64,000 bases of DNA, from NCBI GenBank assembly GCA_029721435.1, contig CM056578.1, positions 12,400,313 through 12,464,312 of the forward strand, read 5' to 3'. A program made the position numbers and the translations under genes. The notes under the pieces are model-generated. The model searched no databases, was not told the DNA's origin, and was given only the letters and a program-made list of their open reading frames with translations. The stretch comes from Gymnothorax reevesii. Its lineage: Eukaryota; Chordata; Actinopteri; Anguilliformes; Muraenidae. Below are positions 1 through 9,594 of this stretch, piece by piece; positions within the stretch are counted from its first letter, which is position 1; every line of letters begins with the position of its first letter.

Positions 1-3000
1 CATTCTTTTTCAATTGTTGAGTAGTTTTTCTGATGTTTATCAAACTTTTTGGAAAAGTAACAAACAGGATGATCTACTCCATCAGTGTCTTCTTGCAGTA
101 AAACTGCACCTGCACCAATGTCACTGGCATCAACTGCCAACTTGAACTCCTTTTTGAAATTGGGAGATAAGAGAACTGGTGCATTTTTGAGAATAGCTTT
201 TAGCTGGTCAAACAAATTTTGACATTTTTCATCCCAAACAAATTTTGCATTTTTCTTCAGTAAATTTGTCAAAGGTTCAGAGATGATAGAGAAATTTTTA
301 CAGAATTTTCTGTAGTAGCCAGCCATCCCTAGAAATCTCATGAGCTGTCTTAGCTGCTGTTGTTGAAAAGGGTCCAGGTGGGACAACTTGCTGTCAATAT
401 TTTGAAGAATGTCTGAATTTTCAAGTTTGACTGGACCAGGTTCATTTTCTAAGGGGCAGTCACAATCTTCGGAATTTTCCAGTTCAACTGTATTTACCAC
501 ATTGACTGGCTTTTGCTGAGTGTCTCTATCAATGTATTCTTTGAGCATGTTGATGTGACACATTTGTTTTTGTTTCCTCCTTCCAGGAGTTGAAATTATG
601 TAATTTAGATCACTGACCTTTTTGAGGACAGTGTAAGGGCCGAAATATCGGGCTCTTAGAGGGTTTCCAGGAACTGGCAAAAGTGCAAGAACTTTGTCAC
701 CAGTTTTAAAACTTCTATCTTTTGAATGAAGGTCATATCTGGCTTTCATTTTGCCCTGAGCTTCTTTGAGATTAGACTTAGCAAAGTCACAGGCTTTAGA
801 GAGACGATTACGGAAGTCAGAGACATACCGAAGCAAGTTCATTGGGACATCATCTTCAGCGAGCAACTTTTCCTTCAGTAGCTTCAGAGGTCCACGGACT
901 GTATGCCCAAAAACGAGCTCAAAAGGACTGAACCCAAGAGACTCCTGAACAGCTTCACGGGCAGCAAACAGAAGAAGATGGACACCTTCATCCCAATCCC
1001 TCTCTGTGTCAAGGCAGTAGGTCCTCATCATGTTCTTCAGGGTTTGATGGAACCTCTCCAAAGCACCTCGACTCTCAGGATGGTAAGCTGATGACCTGTA
1101 TTGTTTTATACCAAGCTCATGCACAACTTGTTGAAATATACCAGACATGAAATTTGATCCTTGATCAGACTGAATAGACTTAGGAAGACCAACTAAGCAA
1201 AAAAACTTGGTTAGAGCCTTGATGATAGTCTTCGCCTTGATATTACGAAGTGGAATTGCCTCAGGAAACCGGGTGGAAGCACACATGATAGTCAGTAAGT
1301 ACTCAAAACCAGACCTAGTCTTCGGCAATGGTCCAACACAGTCAATGATGATTTGACTGAAAGGTTCTTCAAAAGCGGGAATGGGCTTAAGTCGAGCCTT
1401 TGGAATATTCTGGTTCGGCTTCCCAACCATTTGACAAGTATGACAGGATTTGCAGTACTCCTGCACATCAGACCTTATAGAAGGCCAGAAGAAGTGGTTT
1501 CTGACACGTTGAAGGGTCTCCTTGATACCCAAATGACCTGACATAGGATTGTCATGGGCCAGACTAAGAGTTTCTTGACGGTACGGCTTTGGAAGAACAA
1601 TTTGATGGGTGATCATCCACTCTTCATCTGCAGGAACATCGGGTGGACGCCACTTTCTCATAAGCACACCATTTTTGTAGTAAAAACAGACAGGAACTTG
1701 AGTAGCCTCTTGTTCACTTGCAGCCTGTGGTAGAAGATGCGCTAGATCACGAGCTTGTTGTTGCTCATGAATAAGTTGTTTACGAGACAAAATGTCATTA
1801 GAATGACCTGACAAGGACAAGTCTGAAGATTTCCCAGACATCTCAGGACTGGAAGGTTCCTGATGAAAAGACTGCCCAATGAAGGTGTCAGCCAGGTTAA
1901 AGTCCAGGTCAGCAACATCCTGAATGGGCTTTTTAGCCATAGAACGAGTAACTGCACATGAAGGATAGAGGTCTGGAATTTCCTCCTCTATAGAGTCAGA
2001 TTCTTGATGAATCAAAGGAGTGTCAGTTACAAAAGGGTAGAGCACAACCTTATCCCCAGCAAGATCATTACCAAGAAGCAAATGAATGCCTTTGAAAGGA
2101 AGAGAAGACCTAACACCAACAGTAACAGGCCCAGAGACTAAGTCTGATTTGAGATGAACATTATGGAGAGGTACACTTGTAAAACCACATTCTACTCCTT
2201 GAATAAGGACATTAGCCTGAGTAGACGATTTGTCCGAGAAAGGCAGAATATCTGCAAGAATAAGAGATTGGGAAGACCCAGTATCCCTTAGAATTCGAAC
2301 AGGAGCAGATGAGGAAAAATCATGTGAAAGTGAGACAGAACCATCGGTGATGAATGGCTCAAAACCCTCCATAACCGGATCAGACACAGAAGGTGGAAGA
2401 TCAGGTGAACTGACCATTGATACAAGAGATTCTCTCTTTGTCAAAGCAGTTGGCTTGGTTTCTTCTCGTTGTTGTTTTTTCTTGAGAGCATAACACTCAG
2501 AAATAAGGTGACCTTGCTTTTTGCAGTATTGGCAAGACACAGAGGGTAAAGAATAAGAGGATTGCTTCTCACTGGAAGGTTTCCTTTCAGAAGTGGCCTT
2601 AGAATCATTAGAAGTGTTATTAGAAGAAGTCTTGGACTGAAACTTGCTTTGAAATTTAGAAAAAGTAGATTTTTGGACAAAAGAAGTCTTGTGAGTCAAT
2701 GCATAACTATCAGCTAGCGTAGAAACATCTTGCAAAGTAATGGCTTGTTTTTCTTCAAGGAAAATCTTAATATCAGGCTGGACACACCTTTTGAATTCCT
2801 CAACCAGAATAAGTTGCCTCATTCTATCAAAGTCTTTTTCAACATTCATGGAATTACACCACTGATCAAACAACTGTTCCTTTAACCTGCCAAATTCAAC
2901 ATGAGTTTGACTGGCTTCCTTGCGAGAATTCCTAAATTTTTGCCTGTAAGCCTCGGGGACTAATTCATAACCCTTCAGAATGGCAGATTTGACAAAATCA

Positions 3001-3683
3001 TAATCAGCACACTGTTGGACAGATAACTGGTCATAGATTTTTCTAGCTTTACCAGTAAGAACACTTTGTAACATCATTGTCCAATGCTCTTTTGGCCATT
3101 TCAAATTTTCAGCAATTTTTTCAAAATGAGTGAAGTATTGGTCAACATCATTTTCTAAGAAAGGAGGAACAAGTCTGATATGTTTAACCACATCAAAATG
3201 ATCAGAAAGTCCAAATGATTTTGGAACAGTACCTGCTTCTATTCTCTTCATTTCCAATTCGTACTGCATTCTTTGTTCTTCTATTTCGAGTTGTTTCTCC
3301 AACCTTCTTTCTTCCATTTCTTTCTCCATCCTTCTTTCCTCCATTTCTTTCTCCAATCTTCTTTCCTCCATTTCTCTTTCCTTCTCCCTCTCCAACCTTC
3401 TCTCTTCCAGCTCTAGTTGTTTTTGGCGCAGCTGGAATTCAAGCCTTTGCAGCTCCGTTGCAGGCACTTCCACAGCTTTAATTAATTCTGCTGCTTCTTC
3501 CCCAAAGATATCTTCATCGATGAAATGTTGCACCAAAATGTTGAATATTTCTTGTTTCTTCATTGATGACCTCACATCAGATAATCCAAGGGTTGAGGCT
3601 ATTTGTAGCAAGTCCTTCTTCTTTGCCAACAAAATTAATTCCTGGGTTGGAGTTTTCAAAAAACTTTCCACATCAAAAGTCAT
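1..3683 (-). CDS. Gag-Pol of Gmr1-type element, reverse-transcriptase domain missing, partial at window edge
   Basis: The ATG is the complement of 3681-3683; the frame, read by eye, has no stop down to base 1 (about 1227 codons). Domains in order: N-terminal Gag with a highly charged Glu/Arg-rich stretch likely to be coiled coil (about residues 70-150); CCHC knuckle CQYCKKQGHLISEC near residue 383; protease DTGSS near 468; integrase HHCC zinc finger (about 712-751); integrase core IDCVG, SDQGSNF and ALERF (about 781, 843, 877); a GPY-type C-terminal module (YFGPY, about 1014). The frame then jumps near base 350 straight to MRFLGMAGYYRKF, the connection that normally follows reverse transcriptase, and on to the start of RNase H (AVDASD). 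The entire palm with its YxDD motif is absent but the frame is kept. The product would be a capsid-protease-integrase polyprotein depending on another element for cDNA synthesis. Confidence 0.85.
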   Translation of the reverse strand, partial: MTFDVESFLKTPTQELILLAKKKDLLQIASTLGLSDVRSSMKKQEIFNILVQHFIDEDIFGEEAAELIKAVEVPATELQRLEFQLRQKQLELEERRLEREKEREMEERRLEKEMEERRMEKEMEERRLEKQLEIEEQRMQYELEMKRIEAGTVPKSFGLSDHFDVVKHIRLVPPFLENDVDQYFTHFEKIAENLKWPKEHWTMMLQSVLTGKARKIYDQLSVQQCADYDFVKSAILKGYELVPEAYRQKFRNSRKEASQTHVEFGRLKEQLFDQWCNSMNVEKDFDRMRQLILVEEFKRCVQPDIKIFLEEKQAITLQDVSTLADSYALTHKTSFVQKSTFSKFQSKFQSKTSSNNTSNDSKATSERKPSSEKQSSYSLPSVSCQYCKKQGHLISECYALKKKQQREETKPTALTKRESLVSMVSSPDLPPSVSDPVMEGFEPFITDGSVSLSHDFSSSAPVRILRDTGSSQSLILADILPFSDKSSTQANVLIQGVECGFTSVPLHNVHLKSDLVSGPVTVGVRSSLPFKGIHLLLGNDLAGDKVVLYPFVTDTPLIHQESDSIEEEIPDLYPSCAVTRSMAKKPIQDVADLDFNLADTFIGQSFHQEPSSPEMSGKSSDLSLSGHSNDILSRKQLIHEQQQARDLAHLLPQAASEQEATQVPVCFYYKNGVLMRKWRPPDVPADEEWMITHQIVLPKPYRQETLSLAHDNPMSGHLGIKETLQRVRNHFFWPSIRSDVQEYCKSCHTCQMVGKPNQNIPKARLKPIPAFEEPFSQIIIDCVGPLPKTRSGFEYLLTIMCASTRFPEAIPLRNIKAKTIIKALTKFFCLVGLPKSIQSDQGSNFMSGIFQQVVHELGIKQYRSSAYHPESRGALERFHQTLKNMMRTYCLDTERDWDEGVHLLLFAAREAVQESLGFSPFELVFGHTVRGPLKLLKEKLLAEDDVPMNLLRYVSDFRNRLSKACDFAKSNLKEAQGKMKARYDLHSKDRSFKTGDKVLALLPVPGNPLRARYFGPYTVLKKVSDLNYIISTPGRRKQKQMCHINMLKEYIDRDTQQKPVNVVNTVELENSEDCDCPLENEPGPVKLENSDILQNIDSKLSHLDPFQQQQLRQLMRFLGMAGYYRKFCKNFSIISEPLTNLLKKNAKFVWDEKCQNLFDQLKAILKNAPVLLSPNFKKEFKLAVDASDIGAGAVLLQEDTDGVDHPVCYFSKKFDKHQKNYSTIEKE

Positions 3684-3739
3684 GATTGCTGGTTTTTAAA
3701 CTAGTCAAAAGATTTAAAATAATAATCTTCGGTGAATCC

Positions 3740-3758
3740 AATCTCGGTGGAACCTCCA
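3740..3758 (-). other. Primer-binding site, tRNA-Gln
   Basis: The plus strand reads AATCTCGGTGGAACCTCCA, the 3' end of eukaryotic tRNA-Gln including CCA. The minus strand is therefore its complement and lies 3 bases inside the LTR edge at 3762, as expected for the primer site of minus-strand cDNA synthesis. Confidence 0.85.
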
Positions 3759-3761
3759 ATT

Positions 3762-4229
3762 TGTTATGACTTGGAAAAATCACAACAAAAAAAACTGGCA
3801 AGTACAACTAAAACAAATTTATTCTTTACAAAAAAAAAGTTTAACAAAAGATTATCCACTATTTAAATTCGCTAATAACACTGCCACTATTTAACTGTTG
3901 CCAAAACAAAACTCTGGTCTGCTCTCTTCTGCTGTCTGCTCTCTTTGTTGTCTGTCTCTGCTGTGCTTAAAATCACAGCCTTTTTATAGTCTAGCAACCT
4001 TCCAGAAAGATCCACAGGATTCTAGGGAAATCCCGCCCCCTCCAAGCAGGAAAGTGCCAGAAGCTTCTAGAAATTACTAGACTTTTCTTAATGATTTTAC
4101 AAACACGCCACCAGATGGTGCCAATGAACAAAATAAATATAGCTGACCAGCAAGGCAGCAAAACAGCATGTAACAAATCTTCATTTACAAATGGAATATA
4201 AAGCTGTACAAAAATTATCATACATAACA
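3762..4229 (-). repeat. 5' LTR of the RT-less Gmr1-type element
   Basis: 468 bp bounded by TGTTATG and CATAACA. On the minus strand a TATAAAAA box lies at about 3981-3988, a plausible promoter for the element. It is clearly related to the solo LTRs at 4375-4850 and 58782-59240 but diverged from them, so those come from other members of the family. Confidence 0.85.
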
Positions 4230-4374
4230 CCCTCGCTCAGGTGTTTCCGAGGCGCCCTGAATGTAGGGTTTAATCCCGGGAAACGGGACCTATTTGACCT
4301 CCGAACCATTTCCTGTTTCGCGGGAAATAAAACGAGAAATCGGGAAAAAACATTTTAAAATATTTATAAGATAA

Positions 4375-4850
4375 TGGTATGATTTGGAAAAAAATCACAA
4401 CAAAGAAAACTAGCAAAGAAAACCAAAATAAATTTATTCTTCAATAAAAAGTATTACAAAAAAATATATCCACTATTTAATTCTCTAATAACACTCTAAT
4501 GCCACTGTTTAACTGTTGCCAAATCAAAACTCTGCTTCTGCTCTGCTCTGCTCTCCTCTGCCGTCTGCTCTCTGCTCCCTTGTGCTCCAAATCACAACAT
4601 TTATATAGACCAGCAACCTTCTAGAGAGATCCTCAGGATTCTAGTGAAATCCCGCCCCTTCCAAGCAGGAAGGTGCCTGAAGCTTCTAGAAATCACTAGG
4701 ATTTTCCTAATGATTTTACAGACACGCCACCAGAGGGTGCCAAATGAACAAAATAAATATAGCTGACCAGCAAGGCAGCAAAACGGAATGTAATAAATCT
4801 TCATTTACAAATAAAATATAATGCTGTACAAAAACTACTCATACATAACA
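4375..4850 (-). repeat. Solo LTR of the Gmr1-type family
   Basis: 476 bp running from TGGTATGATTTGG to CATACATAACA, with no internal region. It is flanked by the 4-bp direct repeat ATAA (4371-4374 and 4851-4854). The tandem copies at 52621 and 55140 lack it and show the empty site ATAAGATAATGGA. This fits LTR-LTR recombination after insertion. The same solo LTR sits at 58782-59240. Confidence 0.85.
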
Positions 4851-4982
4851 ATAATGGAATATATTTAGAAAATATGGAGACCTGTTTTACCTTCTTAGAA
4901 CATATTCAACAGCTGTGTGTGTGCGCAGGCGGAATAGCTGTGTGTATGCGTGAGAAAACTTAATCGAACTGACTACTCACTC

Positions 4983-5387
4983 TTATTTACGTGCGTCCAA
5001 CCAAAAAAATCGACCGAAATTCGCGTTTAATGCGCTTATAAGTGTGGCCAAGATGCACAGTGCTCCAACGCCCACACTTAAGATGTCGGTCCAAAGGTAC
5101 ATTTTTTTTCTTGGCCAAACATAGGCTACTTTAAGCGGTACTTTCGAAAAACTGGAATGGTCATCAACTGGGGCAGCGAGTACATGTGGCCAAGGAGAAA
5201 ATTCAGCATTGGACACACGTATAAGTGCCATTAACATCAGCCTTAATTGATTAACAATCACAAAACGCCCTGAATTCAAACACTTCTGACCATTAACGCA
5301 GTTAGTTAAGTAACTTGTGGGTCTATAATCTGAATTCGACGAACACAACACGATTTTTGACATCAGCTCTGAGTGGAAATACTTCAT
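4983..5387 (-). CDS. Unrecognised 134-codon ORF in the repeat unit
   Basis: I do not recognise this protein. It has a hydrophobic stretch near the C-terminus (about residues 103-121, LSVGVGALCILATLISALN) that could span a membrane. The frame is identical in the partner at 59373-59777 and largely kept in the diverged tandem copy at 52768-53064, where substitutions leave the PWPH, DDHSSFSKVP and GALCILAT blocks. In the copy near 55330-55660 a TAG interrupts it. It could be an old exon carried in the repeat, or an ORF kept by chance. No splice sites or promoter were identified. Confidence 0.2.
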   Translation of the reverse strand: MKYFHSELMSKIVLCSSNSDYRPTSYLTNCVNGQKCLNSGRFVIVNQLRLMLMALIRVSNAEFSPWPHVLAAPVDDHSSFSKVPLKVAYVWPRKKMYLWTDILSVGVGALCILATLISALNANFGRFFWLDARK

Positions 5388-5490
5388 GATAGCCTACTTA
5401 AAAATATTTAATATTGAGGACGCACTGCGCTGTCTGAGGGAGGGATCAAATGTGCAAGACTGAGGCTCAACAGTCGGTTCACTGCAAAAT

Positions 5491-5754
5491 TTAAAATCTC
5501 AGACAAGACTCCAGGTGAAAGCTCAAAACTTCAAGAACACTGGATTCATACTTTACGCAAAACACTTCAGACAGAGATGCAGCGGGCTTTAGTGAAATGG
5601 GGCTCTCATTGAATAAAGAAAAATCTCCTGAATCCATCTGAAACCTCCAACCCAGTGAGTGGATGGGTTTCATAACTTTGCCTTTTAACTTCGAGTGATC
5701 GCTGATTTTATTTAGCCGAAAGTCTGACACCGCAGCACACACCGTGCCGGCCAC
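5491..5754 (-). CDS. Unrecognised 87-codon ORF in the repeat unit
   Basis: Lies upstream of the 134-codon ORF on the same strand, 100 bp apart. It is identical in the partner at 59881-60144. The tandem copy near 57180-57460 has a stop codon after GDFS, so the frame is not conserved across the family. No known domain is visible; it is probably not a gene on its own, though it might be an exon. Confidence 0.12.
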   Translation of the reverse strand: MAGTVCAAVSDFRLNKISDHSKLKGKVMKPIHSLGWRFQMDSGDFSLFNESPISLKPAASLSEVFCVKYESSVLEVLSFHLESCLRF

Positions 5755-7339
5755 CCGCAGCGTCTGAATGCAAGCAGATTATGGAATCTATCTTAGCTCA
5801 AAACCATGACTATGAAAGCACCAAACTACTGGCCTTAACGAATTTTGTTAGTTTATAATATGAAGAATTGTAAAATATAATTTCCATGAGGCTGTTCAGT
5901 CAGACAGCGACAGCGACAGCTCACAGGCGTTTTCTCCGTCTCATCTGGAGCGAACGTCAAGCTGCATTCGGCTTGCGCAGTTTATATTGTTATAATATTG
6001 ATTAATCTTAAAATTACATTTTTGTGCCTCAATAATTATATATACCACCTGATAATACATTAAATCAGTCATGTCTGGGACCCGCATGTCTCTTGGTTAA
6101 GTGTTTTCTGAACTATGACCAATGTTATATTACGGTAGCCAAAATTATAGGCTACCTTAAAAACAAGTTCTTCTTATCGAAAATGTCTCATTTTCGGAAA
6201 AAATATGAATCCTTACCTGAGTGCACCACCATTACAGAGAAGTTTTATAAGTGTGCACTGGTACTGTTATTTGCACATTAATGGATGAAAGTTTTATACT
6301 TAAGTGTTGTAAAATTTACAGACAGATGACACTATATCACAACTAGTTGTGAGTAGTCTGTTGTTTTTTTTCTTGTGGAAGGACTGAGTTCCAGTAGTCT
6401 GTTTTTTCAAGAGGCCTAAAAGAAAATTTCAGGAAGAAAATCACGTTGTTTGTTATGGTCCTTTCAAGCATTTTGTTGTTTAAGTGTCATATTCACGTTC
6501 CCGTGCCATATATCAGCAACCATTCAACCAGCGCGTTTGTAAGAGACTCTCAGGCGGAATTGAAACACTTCTGCATGGAGGTTTATCAGTTTCCTATGCG
6601 TCTCGATGGATTTCACCGCTGGTAACATGAAAATAATTATGACTCCACACTTTTCTTTACTCGGGTTGAAAGCAACGGAATTGCATAAAAACGTTTCAAA
6701 TGATCCTATTTGATTTAAACAACTTCAACGATCGTGAAACACTTGTATTGCGTTGATTGACTAATTGCTGACCACAGCACGAGAACGCAAACATGCCACC
6801 AAATCTCAAACAAACAAACATGACGGGCAGGAGGCGGGTGATCACTGTGCCCAGTGTAAGTGCATTTGGATTCTCTAATGAGCGCGGTTCTCCCCCTAAG
6901 TTGTAAAAGAGTCCCCTTTACACCTTTCCTTTATCTCATGACGTTTTACACAGAGGTTAAAGAAAAGTGGTTCGGAATTAGACGAGATAGTTACATAATC
7001 GCGTCCTATTAGGAAGCAGCCAAAGCTCCGCGGCAAGCTAAAGACGGAAGTGTCAGAGCGCACCACTTGATGTATCTGAGCGAATGAGGTTAGCAGAAAC
7101 CAGCAGTAGCCAATGAGATTTTGTCATTAGCTTTAAATCCTCCTATGAACTTTCACTATTGGTTACTGACAGAGAGGAAATGCCCTTATTTGGATTTCAC
7201 AGCGTTGTGCAGGAGAATCGGAGTTTTACAACGGTACCGGACATGACAGACTTCAGTGAAGAGGCGAAGTACTGTTCGTTGCGTTGGAATGCTAACTTTT
7301 TGGTAAATTCGGAAGAAAATCACTGCCCCAAGTCTGATT

Positions 7340-8240
7340 TGTGTTACACCATGTTGTTTTGTTTTGCATTTATAGCACCCCCTATCAGACAATTTCAATG
7401 AACTTTTCAGGGTATGTTTCAAGTACTGATATGAATATATCCTATGAGTTTTATGGCTATGGGACAAACGATTGCTGATTTAGTCTGATTTGTGTTACAC
7501 CATTCTGCTTTGTTCAGCAGTTATAGCACCCCCTATGAGTCAATTTGACTGGAATTTTCTGGGTATGTTTCAGCTACTAATGTGAATATAGCCTGTGAGT
7601 TTTATGGCTATAGGTCAAACAGTTGCTGATTTATAGTCTGATTTTTGTTATAGCGCCCTCTATGGGCCGATTTGCATGAACCTGTCAGGGTTTGTTCCTG
7701 GTAATGATGTGGACATATTCTGCAAGTTCTGCGATGATTGGCTGAATAGTTGTTGAATTATGTCCATTTATGTGCAAAGCCACGCCCCTCCTGATGTTCA
7801 TTGGTAAATATCTTGGAAACTAAATGAGATTTCGACAAGCTTTATGTAATCTTTGATAAGCTTGGTCCATTGATGATCCACAGCGAATGTCGACGGAATC
7901 GGACTTACGGTTTAGGAGGAGATGTTTAAAATGTGAAAATCAAATATGGCGGACCTTCAAGGTCCTTATTGGAAAGTTGTAGAGTGTCTCTACCAAGTTT
8001 CGTGTCATTTGGACTTAGACAGTAGGAGCTATGACCTTTAAAGTGAAGCCCTGTTTTTCTTGAATTATAGCGCAACCATTAGGCCGATTGAGTTAAAAAT
8101 ACCTTGGTCAGCATTTACACACAACTTCCAACCAGTGTGCAAAATTTCAGGAGTCTGCCATTTATCATCTCATGGGAATTTGCAAAAACATTTCTGAAGA
8201 AGAAGGAAAATAATCATAATAATAATAATAATAAAAAGCG
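7340..8240. repeat. Degenerate interspersed repeat ending in (AAT)n
   Basis: Three imperfect 130-160-bp units each contain AGTCTGATTTxTGTTA followed by TATAGCACCCCCTAT or TATAGCGCCCTCTAT (about 7339, 7479, 7635). They are followed by a region with ATATGGCGGACC, ending in an AAT microsatellite (8216-8234). This is the style of a widespread fish repeat; the class is not certain. It is repeated at about 61619-62515. Confidence 0.5.
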
Positions 8241-8568
8241 AAAACAATAGGGGTTCAATGATAACGTAATGTAGATCTTTACATATTTACAATATTTGTT
8301 TCTCAAGTAAGTTCTTGACTCCAGTATTACACAGGTATAGATTTGCTCTCTAGCCCGATAGGACTTACACCTAGAAGCATTATCGGTAACCATAGTTAAC
8401 TGCAGTAGTGCAGTGTTTGAGAAACAACTGGTGAATGATCTGAGACCTGAGCAGGACCGGTATGTTGACCCACCCCGAGGGAGGAGCAAAGTGAGACCTG
8501 CCTCAGAGCGTGAAAATCTGTTCCTGAAGGGGTGGCTTCCATAAAAACTTCCTTATTACCTCTGCCAA

Positions 8569-8812
8569 GGAGGTTATGTTTTTGGTGGCGTTGGTTTGTT
8601 GATTTTTTTGTTCGATGAAATTTTCAGGGAAGGTGGGTATTAAGTCAAGGAACAGGTGATTAAATTTTGGCGTATCTAGGCCAAAGTACTGCTGAGATAT
8701 ACGCCAAAGTTCAAGATTTCAAGTCTTTCCAATGGGCCGGAGTTCCAATCACCGTGCTTCTGGGTTTTGCTGCCCCCTGGCGGAGGTCTGCGCTCTCTGA
8801 GTGCTTTTCTAG
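8569..8812. repeat. Short repeat bounded by CTCTGCCAAGGAGG and CTGGCGGAGGTCTGCGC
   Basis: The left end CCTCTGCCAAGGAGGTTATG and the right end GGCGGAGGTCTGCGCTCTC, with GATGAAATTTTCAGG between them, match a repeat I recall as common in many animal genomes. The two ends are partly complementary. The second copy is at about 62848-63091. Confidence 0.5.
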
Positions 8813-9594
8813 TTTTCCCTCAGTTGAACTGCGAAGTTAATCTGCCAGATGCAGGAAATATTCCTTTTGGGGTGATTCACACCAGCCTGTTTGATGTGCT
8901 TTTGAGGGGTCGCTTCATAAACCTGAAGATGAAAATAATAATTTTCAATCATGTTCCTTATCAGAATATTTAGTCAGTGATATGGTCATTATATTCTAGG
9001 TTATAATTAATTAAAAACACTGAATTAATATCAGGATATATAGTATACATCCAAGTATACTGGAACTGACTGAATCCAAAATGGCCGAAATTATGACGGG
9101 GGGACAAACTTTCAGCCAATATTACTTTAAAACAAACTTTTTCCTTTCTAAATTACATAGTCTTTTTACAAAACCCGAAACCAGTGAAGTTGGCACGTTA
9201 TGTAAATCGTAGATAAAAACAGAATACAATGATTTGCAAATCCTTTTCAACTTATATTCAATTGAATACACTGCAAAGACAAGATGTTTAATGTTCAAAC
9301 TGAGAAACTTTTTTTTTTGCAAATAATCATTAACTTAGAATTTAAAGGCAACAAGACATTGCAAAAAAGTTGGCACAGGGGCCTTTTTACCACTGTGTTA
9401 CATCGCCTTTTCTTTTAACGACACTCAGTAAACGTTTGGGAACTGAGGAGACCAATTTTTGTTGAAACTCTTTCCCTTTCTTGCTTGATGTACAGCTTAA
9501 GTTGTTCAACAGTCCGGGGTCTCCGTTGTCGTATTTTACGCTTCATAATGCGCCACACATTTTCAATGGGAGACAGGTCTGGACTACAGGCAGG

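Larger units (their letters stand above)
1..4229 (-). mobile_element. Gmr1-type Ty3/Gypsy LTR retrotransposon, 3' part outside window, RT deleted
   Basis: Seen: reading on the minus strand, a 5' LTR (3762-4229), a primer-binding site complementary to tRNA-Gln (3740-3758), then a single gag-pol frame that is still open at the window edge. The 3' LTR would lie to the left of base 1. Known: integrase before reverse transcriptase/RNase H is the Gmr1 arrangement, first described in cod. The LTR abuts CCCTCG at 4230; the same stretch in the sister copies at about 58631 and 55010 reads ATTCCCCTCG, so the element seems to have inserted in the C/CCCT of that repeat. Its left flank is not visible, so the target duplication cannot be checked. 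The missing reverse transcriptase makes it a non-autonomous copy. Confidence 0.85.
4230..6475. repeat. 2.2-kb repeat unit, copy A
   Basis: Same unit as the tandem copies at 51967-54520, 54521-58118 and 58119-60857, beginning here in the middle of the unit (CCTCGCTCAGG) because the LTR element abuts it. Landmarks shared by all copies are the GGGAAACGGGACC motif, the minus-strand ORF at 4983-5387 and the ATTATATATACCACC stretch near 6035. Nature unknown: it could be a macrosatellite or a tandem duplication of a captured gene fragment. Confidence 0.75.

Noticed and set aside
2230..2680. Short frames on either strand inside the first Gag-Pol region
   Set aside because: Overlap the continuous minus-strand Gag-Pol frame, which has CCHC, protease and integrase motifs in order.
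7159..7467. 80- and 93-codon overlapping frames present in both duplicated segments
   Set aside because: Identical only because of the recent duplication, overlap on opposite strands, run into a degenerate repeat and show no domain.
7340..7670. Three spaced repeats considered as a CRISPR-like array
   Set aside because: Units are imperfect, spacers are themselves homologous, and the genome is clearly eukaryotic.
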